From: Christensenella sp. UBA1242
GTDB taxonomy: Bacteria; Bacillota; Clostridia; Christensenellales; UBA1242
DNA length: 15,276 bases
NCBI GenBank assembly: GCA_002308915.1
Contig: DBWI01000010.1
Location: forward strand, 1-15,276
Reading direction: 5' to 3'
The position numbers and the translations under genes are program-made. Below are positions 1 through 8,284 of this stretch, in pieces (positions within the stretch are counted from its first letter, which is position 1; each line of letters begins with the position of its first letter). Under the pieces are notes generated by a model. It was not told where the DNA came from. It was given only the letters and a program-made list of their open reading frames with translations, and made no database searches.

Positions 1-35
1 AACCCATTTCTTTTACTTTATTTAATTAGTTTGGC

Positions 36-68
36 AAAAAACTATCTTGTATTAGATAGTTTTTTTTT
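36..68 (+). terminator. Rho-independent terminator of an upstream gene
   Basis: The stem AACTATCT / AGATAGTT with a 6-nt loop is flanked by an A-run on the left and a long T-run on the right. It probably ends a gene lying left of the window. The matching A- and T-runs mean it could also work on the minus strand. Confidence 0.75.
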
Positions 69-77
69 ATTTTTCTA

Positions 78-105
78 TTGATTTTTTATGCTTAAATGTT
101 ATAAT
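78..105 (+). promoter_or_regulatory. Sigma-A-type extended -10 promoter of the zincin-like gene
   Basis: TTGATT (78-83), a 16-nt spacer, then TATAAT (100-105) preceded by an extended TGT. Only six bases separate the hexamer from the ATG at 112, so the predicted transcription start falls on or next to the start codon, giving a leaderless mRNA. No Shine-Dalgarno is present. Confidence 0.75.
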
Positions 106-111
106 TAACGC

Positions 112-1404
112 ATGACAATAAATTTTGAATTAGCTGAAAAAGCAAAAGAGCTTGTTGGAGAAGCATTTGGAAGATTTAATCCAAAAGTAAAAGAAAGACT
201 TCAAAATATTAAATTCGAAATTGCTACTGCAACATCTCACTTTGATAGAAAAGACACAGTGTACATAAATTACAGATCAATAAATGATTTGAGTGTATAT
301 GTACATGAGCTTTTGCATGTACTTGGCACATCTAATTCTTTCAATAAGCAATACATTGGTCTTCATAAAAGATACAGCAGAAAAATTGGTGACGATTTGT
401 TTGTGCAAACAAGTATGGGATATGCTATTAATGAAGGTGCAACAGAGTGCTATACTCGTGATATTGTTTATGGTAAATATCCAAAAGCCCCAGCGGAAAC
501 TAATTACAATTTTTGCTCAAATATATATAGAAATTTGGAAAATGTATTAGCTAGTACAAATTTAAAAATTATTTATGCAAATGGAAATATTGATAATTTT
601 ATAAAAGCTGTTGCTTTTAATGCACACACAAGTCAAGAAAATGTTATAAAGTTAATTCTAAATCTAGATGCATATTTTGATACATACAGAATATTTAATG
701 CATTTTTATATAATCCCAATAGTGTTGATGTGAAACATTTGCTTACCAATTGTTATACTTATTTGGCTGCAATATTATCTGATTATGCAAAATCTCGCGG
801 TAAAGTATTTGATGTTTGGAGTGGAATTAGTAGGGATTGCTTAAATAAAGATGAACTTGTATTATTTGCAGAAATACTTCAAAATGTTGATTTAAGAAAA
901 GCAAAAGGCGATTCTTTGGCAACGCTAAAGTTATATGATAGAATGTCGATGTATTTACTTACAAAGCAGTTAGAAAGAAATTTAGAAAATTTTAATATGT
1001 TACCAAATTATTTAAAGTGTGGTGAATTTTATAATTTTTTATTGCTTAATACTGAATTTTGTGATAGTAACGGCGTGGCTTATGATATTAAAACAAAAGA
1101 TGAAAAAGCAAAGTTAACTCAAAAGTTATTTGACGGAAAATACAATGCACTTATTGTTGATAAATATTTGCCACAACATGTTATCACAATGCTTGCTGCA
1201 AGATATGCAATTCGTGCAAACACAGCAACAAGTGATTACTATATGGAAATATGTATGAATAGTAATAGTTTTAGAGAATTTATTAAAGCATCTGATCCTG
1301 ATTACTGTGAAGCACTTTGTGAGTTGGTAAAAAACAAAAAAGAGCAATCACAAACAGAGGAAGAGCATTCAGAAGATACAACAAATGAATGGAATAAAGA
1401 ATAA
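112..1404 (+). CDS. Zincin-like putative metallopeptidase, family not recognised
   Basis: This 430-residue protein is of unknown function. I do not recognise its family. The clear signal is HELLH at residues 65-69, an HExxH zinc and catalytic motif. It is followed about 40 residues later by NEGATE (107-112), where E108 or E112 could be the third zinc ligand in the manner of gluzincins. That points to a zinc metallopeptidase fold, but substrate and role are not visible. There is no signal peptide or membrane segment, so it is probably cytoplasmic. The C-terminal 20 residues are acidic, glutamine- and glutamate-rich and probably disordered. The gene is a single-gene unit between two terminators. 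The ATG is chosen because TATAAT lies six bases upstream and there is no Shine-Dalgarno. Zincin fold is moderately sure; peptidase activity is inference. Confidence 0.7.
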   Translation: MTINFELAEKAKELVGEAFGRFNPKVKERLQNIKFEIATATSHFDRKDTVYINYRSINDLSVYVHELLHVLGTSNSFNKQYIGLHKRYSRKIGDDLFVQTSMGYAINEGATECYTRDIVYGKYPKAPAETNYNFCSNIYRNLENVLASTNLKIIYANGNIDNFIKAVAFNAHTSQENVIKLILNLDAYFDTYRIFNAFLYNPNSVDVKHLLTNCYTYLAAILSDYAKSRGKVFDVWSGISRDCLNKDELVLFAEILQNVDLRKAKGDSLATLKLYDRMSMYLLTKQLERNLENFNMLPNYLKCGEFYNFLLLNTEFCDSNGVAYDIKTKDEKAKLTQKLFDGKYNALIVDKYLPQHVITMLAARYAIRANTATSDYYMEICMNSNSFREFIKASDPDYCEALCELVKNKKEQSQTEEEHSEDTTNEWNKE

Positions 1405-1430
1405 AAACAGGGTATTTGCTCTGTTTTTTT
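1403..1430 (+). terminator. Rho-independent terminator after the zincin-like gene
   Basis: The stem AAACAGGG / CTCTGTTT (one G-U pair) has a 6-nt loop and a run of seven T. It starts at the TAA stop codon and closes the single-gene unit. Confidence 0.8.
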
Positions 1431-1468
1431 ATAGTTTTTTAATAAAAATATGCTTTTTATGAAATATA

Positions 1469-1477
1469 TGCTATAAT
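1469..1477 (+). promoter_or_regulatory. Extended -10 promoter of the zinc-ribbon nuclease gene
   Basis: TGC followed by TATAAT (1472-1477), then six bases to the ATG at 1484. No convincing -35 is seen, which fits an extended -10 promoter. No Shine-Dalgarno exists, so a leaderless transcript is predicted. Confidence 0.7.
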
Positions 1478-1483
1478 AAATGC

Positions 1484-3175
1484 ATGGCTAAAGATTACAT
1501 TATTAATAATAAAGAATTGATGAAAGATTGGAATTGGGAAAAGAATAATTCTATTCAATTGTTTCCTGACAAATTAACTATTGGCAGTAATAAAAAAGCA
1601 TGGTGGACTTGTAGTAATGGACACGATTGGTTTGCTCCAATATATAGAAAAAATGAAAGAAATAGTTGTCCATTTTGTTCAAACAGAAGAATTTTAACAG
1701 GGTATAATGATTTGGAAACTTTATATCCTGAATTAATGAAAGAGTGGGATTGGGTAAAAAATAGAGATATAAATCCTAATACATTAAGTAAAAATAGTAC
1801 AAAAAAAGTTTTTTGGATTTGTTCAAAATGTGGAAATTCATGGAATACAACAATTAGATATAGGGCGATAAAGAAATGTGGTTGTCCAAAATGTGCATTA
1901 ATTACGCGTGCAGTCAATAAACATAATTATGCATTAAAAAATGGGACTTGTTTAACAGAAACAAAGTTTTTAGAAGATTGGAATTGGGAGAAGAATAAAA
2001 TAGAACCTTCAAATTATACAACTGGGTCCAATGAATATGCTGATTGGAAATGTCATATTTGTGGTTATGAATGGAAAAGTAAAATTTCAAACAGATGTTT
2101 GTTAAATAGAGGGTGCCCTTGTTGTGCTAATAAGGTTATTGTTAGTGGAATAAATGATTTAAAAACACTAAGACCAGAAATAGCACAAGAGTGGAATTAT
2201 TCAAAAAATGAATTAAAACCAGAACAGGTATCTATAGGAAGTGGTAAAAAAGTATGGTGGACTTGTCCAAATGGACATGAATATCAAGCCACTGTTTTGC
2301 ATAGAACGTTTGGAGAAGGAACTAATTGTCCTATCTGTAATTTTGGAAGGCAGACATCATTTGCAGAGCAATGTGTTTATTTTTATGTAAAACAATTATA
2401 TCCAGATGCAATTAATAGATATAAAGCGCCTTGGTTGCAAAGAATGGAACTAGATATTTTTATTCCGTCAATTAATTATGCTATAGAGTATGATGGTATT
2501 GCATGGCATAATAAAGATAAAAGCTTAAAAAGAGAACAAAAGAAGTATCAACTTTGTAAAGAAAGGAATATTAGACTAATTAGAATACGAGAAAAGTTTT
2601 CTTCTTTAGGAAGTGATGTCGCTGACTATGAATTCGGTGGAGATAAAGATCTATACAAGCCAGAAAGTTTGGGACCTGTCATTGAGAATGTTTTAGGCAA
2701 ATTAAATTTTAAGACTTTTCATAATCCAATTGATGTCAATATAAAAAGAGATACAATAAAAATAAAAAAGTATTTAAAATCTAACATAAATAATTCATTT
2801 GCTGAGTTATATCCTGAAATAGCGAGTGAATGGGATTATGAAAAAAATGGGACATTAAAACCGAATATGTTTAAACCACATTCTGACCATAAAGCATGGT
2901 GGAAATGTCCAATTTGTAATTATAGTTATCAAGCAACTATAGGACATAGATCCTATGGAACAGGTTGTCCAATTTGTGGAATTGAAAAATCAAAATCAGC
3001 GAAAACAAAAAGAATTGTTATGATTGATTTAAAAACAAATCAACCAATAAAGGAATTTACGTCAATATCTGAAGCAGGTAGGCAAATGAAAATAAGTTCT
3101 TCAAATATATCAATGGTTTGCAAAAAAGAAAGACATTCTACAGGTGGATATGGTTGGGAGTATGTTGTCGATTAA
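1484..3175 (+). CDS. Five-repeat zinc-ribbon (DUF4379-like) protein with Vsr-like nuclease core and C-terminal NUMOD1-like domain
   Basis: This 563-residue protein is built from repeats of about 60 residues, each with an acidic Trp-rich lead (EWxxxKN), a xWWTC-type strand and two Cys pairs, resembling the DUF4379 probable zinc ribbon. Repeats lie at roughly 9-67, 78-137, 159-214, 228-285 and 440-498. In repeats 1 and 4 the first pair is CxxxH (C43/H47, C261/H265). Between repeats 4 and 5, residues 291-375 look like a Vsr/DUF559-type PD-(D/E)xK nuclease: E295 in a helix, ELDIF (D324), IEYDG (E335, D337), H342 and a final RLIRIRE strand. Residues 510-562 resemble NUMOD1, a DNA-binding module of homing endonucleases. 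The likely role is sequence-guided DNA cleavage, in a mobile or defence setting; this is inference. It stands alone, without visible partner genes, and no terminator separates it from metG. Confidence 0.75.
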   Translation: MAKDYIINNKELMKDWNWEKNNSIQLFPDKLTIGSNKKAWWTCSNGHDWFAPIYRKNERNSCPFCSNRRILTGYNDLETLYPELMKEWDWVKNRDINPNTLSKNSTKKVFWICSKCGNSWNTTIRYRAIKKCGCPKCALITRAVNKHNYALKNGTCLTETKFLEDWNWEKNKIEPSNYTTGSNEYADWKCHICGYEWKSKISNRCLLNRGCPCCANKVIVSGINDLKTLRPEIAQEWNYSKNELKPEQVSIGSGKKVWWTCPNGHEYQATVLHRTFGEGTNCPICNFGRQTSFAEQCVYFYVKQLYPDAINRYKAPWLQRMELDIFIPSINYAIEYDGIAWHNKDKSLKREQKKYQLCKERNIRLIRIREKFSSLGSDVADYEFGGDKDLYKPESLGPVIENVLGKLNFKTFHNPIDVNIKRDTIKIKKYLKSNINNSFAELYPEIASEWDYEKNGTLKPNMFKPHSDHKAWWKCPICNYSYQATIGHRSYGTGCPICGIEKSKSAKTKRIVMIDLKTNQPIKEFTSISEAGRQMKISSSNISMVCKKERHSTGGYGWEYVVD

Positions 3176-3199
3176 AAGACACAAAGTATTTTATTCTAT

Positions 3200-3227
3200 T
3201 TGACAAAATGCAAATTTTGTGTACAAT
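3200..3227 (+). promoter_or_regulatory. Strong sigma-A promoter of metG with an inverted repeat in the spacer
   Basis: Consensus TTGACA (3200-3205), 16-nt spacer, TACAAT (3222-3227). A perfect 7-bp inverted repeat, ACAAAAT-GCAA-ATTTTGT (3203-3220), lies across the spacer and could be an operator. The predicted leader before metG is only about 20 nt. Confidence 0.8.
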
Positions 3228-3254
3228 TGTTATGTATTAAAAAAAGGAAATATT

Positions 3255-4904
3255 ATGGACAAAAATATATTTATCGGTGGGGCTTGGCCTTATGCAAACA
3301 ACTCACTTCATATTGGACATTTGGCGGCACTATTACCAGGTGATATTTTGGCAAGATTTTTTAGAAAGAATGGAAACAAAACTTTGTATGTTTCTGGTTC
3401 AGATTGCCACGGAACACCAATCACAGTAAGAGCAGAAAAGTTGGGAGTAAATCCACAAGTTATTGCTAAGCATTATCACAATGAGTTCACACAAAACTTT
3501 AAGGATTTGGATTTTTCTTATGATATGTACACAAACACAATGACAGATTATCATAGTGATTATGTTAGACAAAAATTGGTTGAAATAGACAAAAATAAAT
3601 ATCTTTATTCAAAAACAGAAGATGAAGATTTTTGTCCAAATTGCAACAAGTTTGTAACAGACAGAGAAGTTGTAGGTATCTGTCCAATTTGTGGAGCAGT
3701 TGCAAATGGTGACCAATGTGATAAGTGTTTAACTGCACTTACTCCAAGTGACCTAAAAGACAAAAAATGCAAAAAATGTGGTCAAAATACAGTACTTAAG
3801 CCAAATAAACACCTATATTTTGAATTAAGTAAGCTTGCACCAGCTGTTCAGGCTTATTTTGAAGAAAATAAAAACACATGGCGTCCAACAGCAATTAATG
3901 AAACTCAAAAGTACCTAAAAGAAGGTCTCAGAGATAGAGCAATAACAAGGTCACTTAACTGGGGAATTGAACTTCCATTTGATGGTTATGATGACAAGCG
4001 CATGTATGTTTGGTTTGATGCTGTGCTTGGATATTTCTCTGCAGGAAAACTTGTTGGCGAACAACATGGATTTGATTTTGAAAATTTGATAAGAGATAAA
4101 AATACATTATCATACTATGTTCATGGAAAAGATAATATTGTATTCCATACAGTAATATTACCAGGACTTTTACATTCAATTGATGAAAAAATAAATAAAC
4201 CACAAATGATTGTTTCTTGTGAATATGTAAATATGAATGGCGAAAAAATGTCAAAAAGCAAAGGTAATTTAATTACAGTAAACACTCTTCTTGCAAATTT
4301 TGATAGTGATTCAATTAGATATTATTTCATTTTAAATAATCCAGAACGCAAAGATTCTGTATTTAGTCTTGATGATTTTGTTTCAATTCACAACAAGCAC
4401 CTTGTAGGTGGTTATGGAAATTTTGTTAACAGGAATCTTGCATTTCTCTGTAAAAAGTTTGAAGGAAAATTACCTGAACTAAATCTTGATGCTGAAGTTA
4501 AGTCAGAAGTTGAAAAAACTTATTTAGAAGTTGGTAAACTTTTGGAACAAGGTGAAACAAAAACAGCAATAACAAGACTATATGATTATGTTCAATTTGC
4601 AAACAGATACTATGATCAAAACACACCTTGGACTCTTGCAAAAGAAGAAAATCTTGATAATTTCTGGAGAGTAACATCAAATTGTGTTTACATGATTGCA
4701 AACATGGCAAACTTATATGAACCATTTATGCCAAAGAGAGCAAAGGTAATTAAAGATGTTCTAAAAATTGACCAAGACACAAAGTGGGAGCCAATATCTT
4801 ATAATCCTGATGTAAAACTAGAAAATGTATCAATACTATTTGAAAGAATAGATATAAATAATGTTGACTTAACAAAAAATGCAGATGACACATTAAAAGT
4901 TTAA
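3255..4904 (+). CDS. metG: Methionyl-tRNA synthetase
   Basis: Class I cytoplasmic enzyme that charges tRNA-Met with methionine using ATP. The 549-residue product carries HIGH at residues 19-22 within a typical GGAWPYANNSLHIGH N-terminus, and KMSKS at 331-335. The connective peptide holds four Cys pairs (C127/C130, C143/C146, C155/C158, C172/C175), consistent with a two-zinc knuckle form. It ends near residue 549 and lacks the C-terminal EMAPII-like tRNA-binding domain found in many MetRS. The start at 3255 is chosen over an in-frame ATG upstream because AAAGGA (3243-3248) lies six bases before it, and because the upstream option would overlap the promoter. In B. subtilis metS lies downstream of the holB-rsmI cluster; here it lies just upstream. 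It has its own promoter and terminator. Confidence 0.97.
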   Translation: MDKNIFIGGAWPYANNSLHIGHLAALLPGDILARFFRKNGNKTLYVSGSDCHGTPITVRAEKLGVNPQVIAKHYHNEFTQNFKDLDFSYDMYTNTMTDYHSDYVRQKLVEIDKNKYLYSKTEDEDFCPNCNKFVTDREVVGICPICGAVANGDQCDKCLTALTPSDLKDKKCKKCGQNTVLKPNKHLYFELSKLAPAVQAYFEENKNTWRPTAINETQKYLKEGLRDRAITRSLNWGIELPFDGYDDKRMYVWFDAVLGYFSAGKLVGEQHGFDFENLIRDKNTLSYYVHGKDNIVFHTVILPGLLHSIDEKINKPQMIVSCEYVNMNGEKMSKSKGNLITVNTLLANFDSDSIRYYFILNNPERKDSVFSLDDFVSIHNKHLVGGYGNFVNRNLAFLCKKFEGKLPELNLDAEVKSEVEKTYLEVGKLLEQGETKTAITRLYDYVQFANRYYDQNTPWTLAKEENLDNFWRVTSNCVYMIANMANLYEPFMPKRAKVIKDVLKIDQDTKWEPISYNPDVKLENVSILFERIDINNVDLTKNADDTLKV

Positions 4905-4913
4905 ATTATATTT

Positions 4914-4943
4914 AAGGTTGATAAAAATTTATCAACCTTTTTT
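4914..4943 (+). terminator. Rho-independent terminator after metG
   Basis: The near-perfect stem AAGGTTGATAA / TTATCAACCTT has a very short loop and is followed by a T-run. It isolates metG from holB. Confidence 0.9.
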
Positions 4944-4961
4944 ATTTGTGTTTTAGTATGT

Positions 4962-4990
4962 TTGCAAAATATGATGTATTGTGCTAAAAT
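4962..4990 (+). promoter_or_regulatory. Promoter of the holB operon
   Basis: TTGCAA (4962-4967), 17-nt spacer, extended TGC and TAAAAT (4985-4990). Six bases follow before the GTG start of holB. The geometry predicts a leaderless transcript. Confidence 0.8.
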
Positions 4991-4996
4991 GTATAT

Positions 4997-5962
4997 GTGG
5001 AAATATCGAAATTTCTTTTTAAAAAAGAATATATAAAAAACATTTTAAAAGACAAGCACGACAAAAAGAATAGTACGGGCTATTTGTTTTATGGTCCTGA
5101 TGACCAAACAAATTCAATCGTTCTTAAATTCATTTCAAAGTTAATGGTTTGTGAAGAAAATGGAGATGATGATTGTCCACATTGTGTAAAGATTGAGCAA
5201 AATTGTCATCCTGATGTTTTGGTCTATCCCAAAGGGAATAGCTTTGCTGTTGCAGATTCAAAAGACATAATTGAACAAGCAAACAAAAAGCCAATGCTTT
5301 GTAGTATTAAAGTTATAGTAATAAATAATTTTGATATATCAAGTCCAGAGTCTCAAAACAAATTGCTTAAAACACTTGAAGAGCCACCAAAGAATGTAAT
5401 TTTTTTGGCTTCAGCTAGCAATATGAATAATGTTCTTGCAACAATAAAATCCAGACTTGTTAAAATAGAAATTCCACCTTTTGACAAAAAAGAGATTGAA
5501 GAAATTTTTGCAGAATATTCACAAAAACCAGAATTTGAACTTGCTATTCAAAATGGCAATGGATACATCGGAATTACAAAAAATATACTTTTTGATGCAA
5601 AATATCTTGAAAATTATAACATTTGCACTCAAATTATCACAAAATTGAAGTCAAGTGCACAAGTTGTCGATTATATAGACAAAAAACTGGATAGAACAAA
5701 TTTGTCTGTAATTTTACAAAATTTACAAAATATGTATCGTGATATTATGGTACTTAAATCTAAAAAGAATGAGTTGGTTTTGAATCAGCATCTAATTAAT
5801 GATTTAGAAATAATTAAAGATGAGTACTCAATGTCTGCGCTTACCCAAATAATAAAAAATATTAATAATGCAAACAAAAAACTGACATCAAATGTTTCAC
5901 CAAGTTTAATTTTGGAAACTTTGTTAGTTAAGAATTTGGAGGTTAAATTTTTATGCAAGTAG
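4997..5962 (+). CDS. holB: DNA polymerase III delta prime subunit
   Basis: Clamp-loader subunit that, with gamma/tau and delta, loads the beta sliding clamp at replication forks. The 321-residue protein has the AAA+ fold with a degenerate P-loop (GPDDQTNS, residues 33-40), as expected for delta prime, which does not hydrolyse ATP. It has a zinc-knuckle-like Cys set (C52, C60, C63, C70), the hallmark LLKTLEEPP (123-131) and an SR finger region (IKSRL, 150-154) in which the usual Cys after SR is Leu. The GTG start is chosen because the only nearby ATG (4995) is out of frame and the promoter -10 ends six bases upstream; there is no Shine-Dalgarno. It heads the operon and overlaps ricT by 10 bases, matching the holB-yaaT pair of other Bacillota. 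Confidence 0.93.
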   Translation: MEISKFLFKKEYIKNILKDKHDKKNSTGYLFYGPDDQTNSIVLKFISKLMVCEENGDDDCPHCVKIEQNCHPDVLVYPKGNSFAVADSKDIIEQANKKPMLCSIKVIVINNFDISSPESQNKLLKTLEEPPKNVIFLASASNMNNVLATIKSRLVKIEIPPFDKKEIEEIFAEYSQKPEFELAIQNGNGYIGITKNILFDAKYLENYNICTQIITKLKSSAQVVDYIDKKLDRTNLSVILQNLQNMYRDIMVLKSKKNELVLNQHLINDLEIIKDEYSMSALTQIIKNINNANKKLTSNVSPSLILETLLVKNLEVKFLCK

Positions 5963-6768
5963 AGAAGGTTGAAATAAGTTATACACAAGGGGGAAAGGTT
6001 TATTCATTTTCTCCAAATGGATTAAAATTACATGTTGGGGATGTTGTAGTTGTTGATACATCAAGAGGTAATGAACTTGGTTATGTTCATTCTGAAATTC
6101 AATTGGTTGATGGTTATGAATATGCTGATCAACTTAAAAATGTACTAAGAATTGCTACTCCAGGTGACATCAAACAAAAAGAAGAGAACAAACAAAAAGA
6201 AATAGAAATCAAAGACAAAACAGAAGAAATTGCAAAAAGACTAAATCTTGATATGAAAATAACTGCTGCAGAACTCAACTTGGATAGAAGCAAAGTTGTT
6301 ATCAGTTTCACATCAGATAATCGTGTTGATTTTAGAGAATTAGTAAAAGAACTTGCAACAACTTTCAAAACAAGAATTGAACTTCGTCAAATTGGTTCGC
6401 GTGTAGAAACTCAAGTTTTGGGTGGTCTTGGGCCATGTGGAAGACCTGTTTGTTGCAATACATTTTTGCAAGACTTTGATCATGCAACAATAAAAATGGC
6501 AAAGAATCAAGGGTTAAGTTTAAATCCAACAAAAATTAGTGGGCTTTGTGGAAGACTTATGTGTTGTTTATCATATGAGAACAATCACTATGCAGAAACT
6601 CTCAAAGTGATGCCAAAAGTGAACAAAATGGTGGAAACACCAGATGGAACAGGAAAAGTTATATATAATGACTTGCTTAAACGTCGTGTAACAGTAAAAT
6701 TTGACAATGGTGACGTTAGTGATGTCAAAGAATATGATGTGGAACAATTGAAATGGAAAAACGATTAG
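5953..6768 (+). CDS. ricT: PSP1-domain Fe-S protein RicT (YaaT), Y-complex subunit
   Basis: In B. subtilis RicT forms the RicAFT (Y) complex, which carries Fe-S clusters, assists RNase Y in mRNA maturation and affects sporulation and competence. This 271-residue product has the PSP1 domain in its central and C-terminal part. Two cysteine clusters stand out: C162, C167 and C168 in PCGRPVCC, and C199, C204 and C205 in LCGRLMCC, the expected cluster ligands. A lysine/glutamate-rich helix at 73-95 links the N-terminal beta domain to the core. A GGAGG Shine-Dalgarno inside the end of holB sets the ATG, so translation is probably coupled. No ricA or ricF homologue is visible in the window. Confidence 0.93.
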   Translation: MQVEKVEISYTQGGKVYSFSPNGLKLHVGDVVVVDTSRGNELGYVHSEIQLVDGYEYADQLKNVLRIATPGDIKQKEENKQKEIEIKDKTEEIAKRLNLDMKITAAELNLDRSKVVISFTSDNRVDFRELVKELATTFKTRIELRQIGSRVETQVLGGLGPCGRPVCCNTFLQDFDHATIKMAKNQGLSLNPTKISGLCGRLMCCLSYENNHYAETLKVMPKVNKMVETPDGTGKVIYNDLLKRRVTVKFDNGDVSDVKEYDVEQLKWKND

Positions 6769-7475
6769 ATGATTTAAATCTTGACGGATTAAAACTTTTT
6801 CAATACAAAGATGGATATTGTTTTACAAGCGACAGTGTTTTGCTCGCTAATTTTGTTAAAACAAAAAAAAGCGATATATGTGTGGAAATTGGTGCAGGTA
6901 GTGGAATTATATCTGTTCTTGTCAACCACAAAACATCACCACAAAAAATCTATGCTTTTGAGATGCAAAAAAAATATGCAGACCTTATGCAAGAAAATTT
7001 AGAGTATAATAATATAAAAAACATTGAAGTAATTTGCGATAGAATACAGAATTGCGACAAGTACATAAAGAACCAAGTTGATGTTATTTTTTGTAATCCG
7101 CCATATTACAATAGTGGTGATATAGTAAGCCAAAATGATGAAATAAAAATTGCAAAACATGAGAAGTTTTTGCCACTTGACCAGCTTGTTATATGTGTAA
7201 ATAAGATGTTAAAATTTGGTGGCAAATTTTATGTTGTTTATCCAGCAGAACGCATAAGTGAACTTATTTTTGAGTTAAAAAATAAAAAAATTCAGCCCAA
7301 AAGGTTATTTTTTGCACAGCCAACAGAGAATAAAAATGCCAACACTGTTTTTGTTGAATGTATTAAAGGTGGCAAAAATGGTACAGTTGTAATGCCAACA
7401 CTCATTACCAATAACCTTGATGGTGAGTATGTTCAAACAATACAAAAATTATATAGGGACAGGGGGAATAATTAA
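6753..7475 (+). CDS. trmN6: tRNA1(Val) (adenine37-N6)-methyltransferase-like protein
   Basis: SAM-dependent methyltransferase of the TrmN6/YfiC (YabB) family, which N6-methylates adenine 37 next to the anticodon of a valine tRNA in E. coli. In 240 residues it shows SAM-binding motif I (VEIGAGSGI, 44-52), an acidic strand end (FEMQKK, from 69) and the N6-adenine catalytic NPPY (115-118). The N-terminus (FQYKDGYCFTSDSVLL) has the family's usual FxxGxDAxLLA-like entry. It overlaps ricT by 16 bases and abuts rsmI, at the place yabB holds in B. subtilis. Substrate is inferred from family and gene order; another N6-adenine RNA target is possible. Confidence 0.88.
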   Translation: MEKRLDDLNLDGLKLFQYKDGYCFTSDSVLLANFVKTKKSDICVEIGAGSGIISVLVNHKTSPQKIYAFEMQKKYADLMQENLEYNNIKNIEVICDRIQNCDKYIKNQVDVIFCNPPYYNSGDIVSQNDEIKIAKHEKFLPLDQLVICVNKMLKFGGKFYVVYPAERISELIFELKNKKIQPKRLFFAQPTENKNANTVFVECIKGGKNGTVVMPTLITNNLDGEYVQTIQKLYRDRGNN

Positions 7476-8276
7476 ATGGTATATTTTGTTGCTACACCTA
7501 TTGGGAACTTAAAAGACATAACACTAAGAGCGCTTGATGTTTTGAATAGTGTAGATGTTATTGCTTGTGAAGATACTAGAAATTCCCTTAAGCTTTTAAA
7601 TCATTATGATATAAAGAAAAAACTTATTGCATATCATAAATTCAATGAGAACAACTCTAGCGATGGAATAATAAAACTTGCAAAGGAAGGCAAAAATATT
7701 GCTGTTATTAGTGATGCAGGGATGCCAACAATTTCTGACCCAGGCCATGTTTTAATCCAAAAATTAATAGAAAATCAAATTGAGTATACAGTTATTCCAG
7801 GGGCATCGGCTAGTCTTTCTGCATTGTTGTTATCTGGTATGGATAGTACAACATTTACATTTGTTGGTTTTTTGGATGAACAGAACAAAAAGCGAAAATT
7901 GCAAGTAAATGATGTAAAAAATGCAAAAAGTACACTAATTTTTTATATTTCTCCATATAATCTCAAAAAAGATGTTGAATTTTTGGCAAGTGAACTTGGT
8001 GACAGAAATGCATGTCTTGTCAATGAAATTACAAAATTATATGAAAAAACAATTCACTTTTCTTTGGCAGAATTGCCAGAGTTTGAACCTAGGGGAGAAT
8101 ATGTTTTGGTTGTTGAAGGTTGCACAGAAGATAGTGGCCAAAACTTGTCACCACTTGAAGAACTAAATTTTTTAATTGCTACAGGAATGACAAAAAATGA
8201 TGCGATCAAACAAGTTGCCAAAAAATTTAATGTTCCCAAAAATGAAATTTACAAGTTAACAATTCAAAGTGAATAG
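7476..8276 (+). CDS. rsmI: 16S rRNA (cytidine1402-2'-O)-methyltransferase
   Basis: RsmI 2'-O-methylates C1402 of 16S rRNA in the decoding centre, using SAM. The 266-residue protein has the tetrapyrrole-methylase fold with characteristic motifs: VATPIGNLKD (5-14), CEDTRNS (31-37), ISDAGMPTISDPG (78-90) and IPGASA (107-112). It is slightly shorter than the usual 280-290 residues. The ATG follows the trmN6 stop directly, with a G-rich Shine-Dalgarno (around 7463-7467) inside the end of trmN6. A GIY-YIG gene (yazA) often sits between these two genes in Bacillota and is absent here. Confidence 0.95.
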   Translation: MVYFVATPIGNLKDITLRALDVLNSVDVIACEDTRNSLKLLNHYDIKKKLIAYHKFNENNSSDGIIKLAKEGKNIAVISDAGMPTISDPGHVLIQKLIENQIEYTVIPGASASLSALLLSGMDSTTFTFVGFLDEQNKKRKLQVNDVKNAKSTLIFYISPYNLKKDVEFLASELGDRNACLVNEITKLYEKTIHFSLAELPEFEPRGEYVLVVEGCTEDSGQNLSPLEELNFLIATGMTKNDAIKQVAKKFNVPKNEIYKLTIQSE

Positions 8277-8284
8277 GTGAAAAG

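Noticed and set aside
1555..1917. Minus-strand open frame opposite the zinc-ribbon nuclease
   Set aside because: Low-complexity product rich in Phe and Leu, no ribosome site, fully inside a well-supported gene.
1484..3175. CRISPR or tandem DNA repeat
   Set aside because: The recurring words come from repeated zinc-ribbon protein modules; nucleotide copies are diverged and within one open frame.
3219..3254. Upstream in-frame start for metG
   Set aside because: It would lie across the -10 hexamer, and a ribosome site sits just before ATG 3255, where the typical MetRS N-terminus begins.
3176..3254. T-box or SAM riboswitch before metG
   Set aside because: The predicted leader is only about 20 nt, far too short for either.
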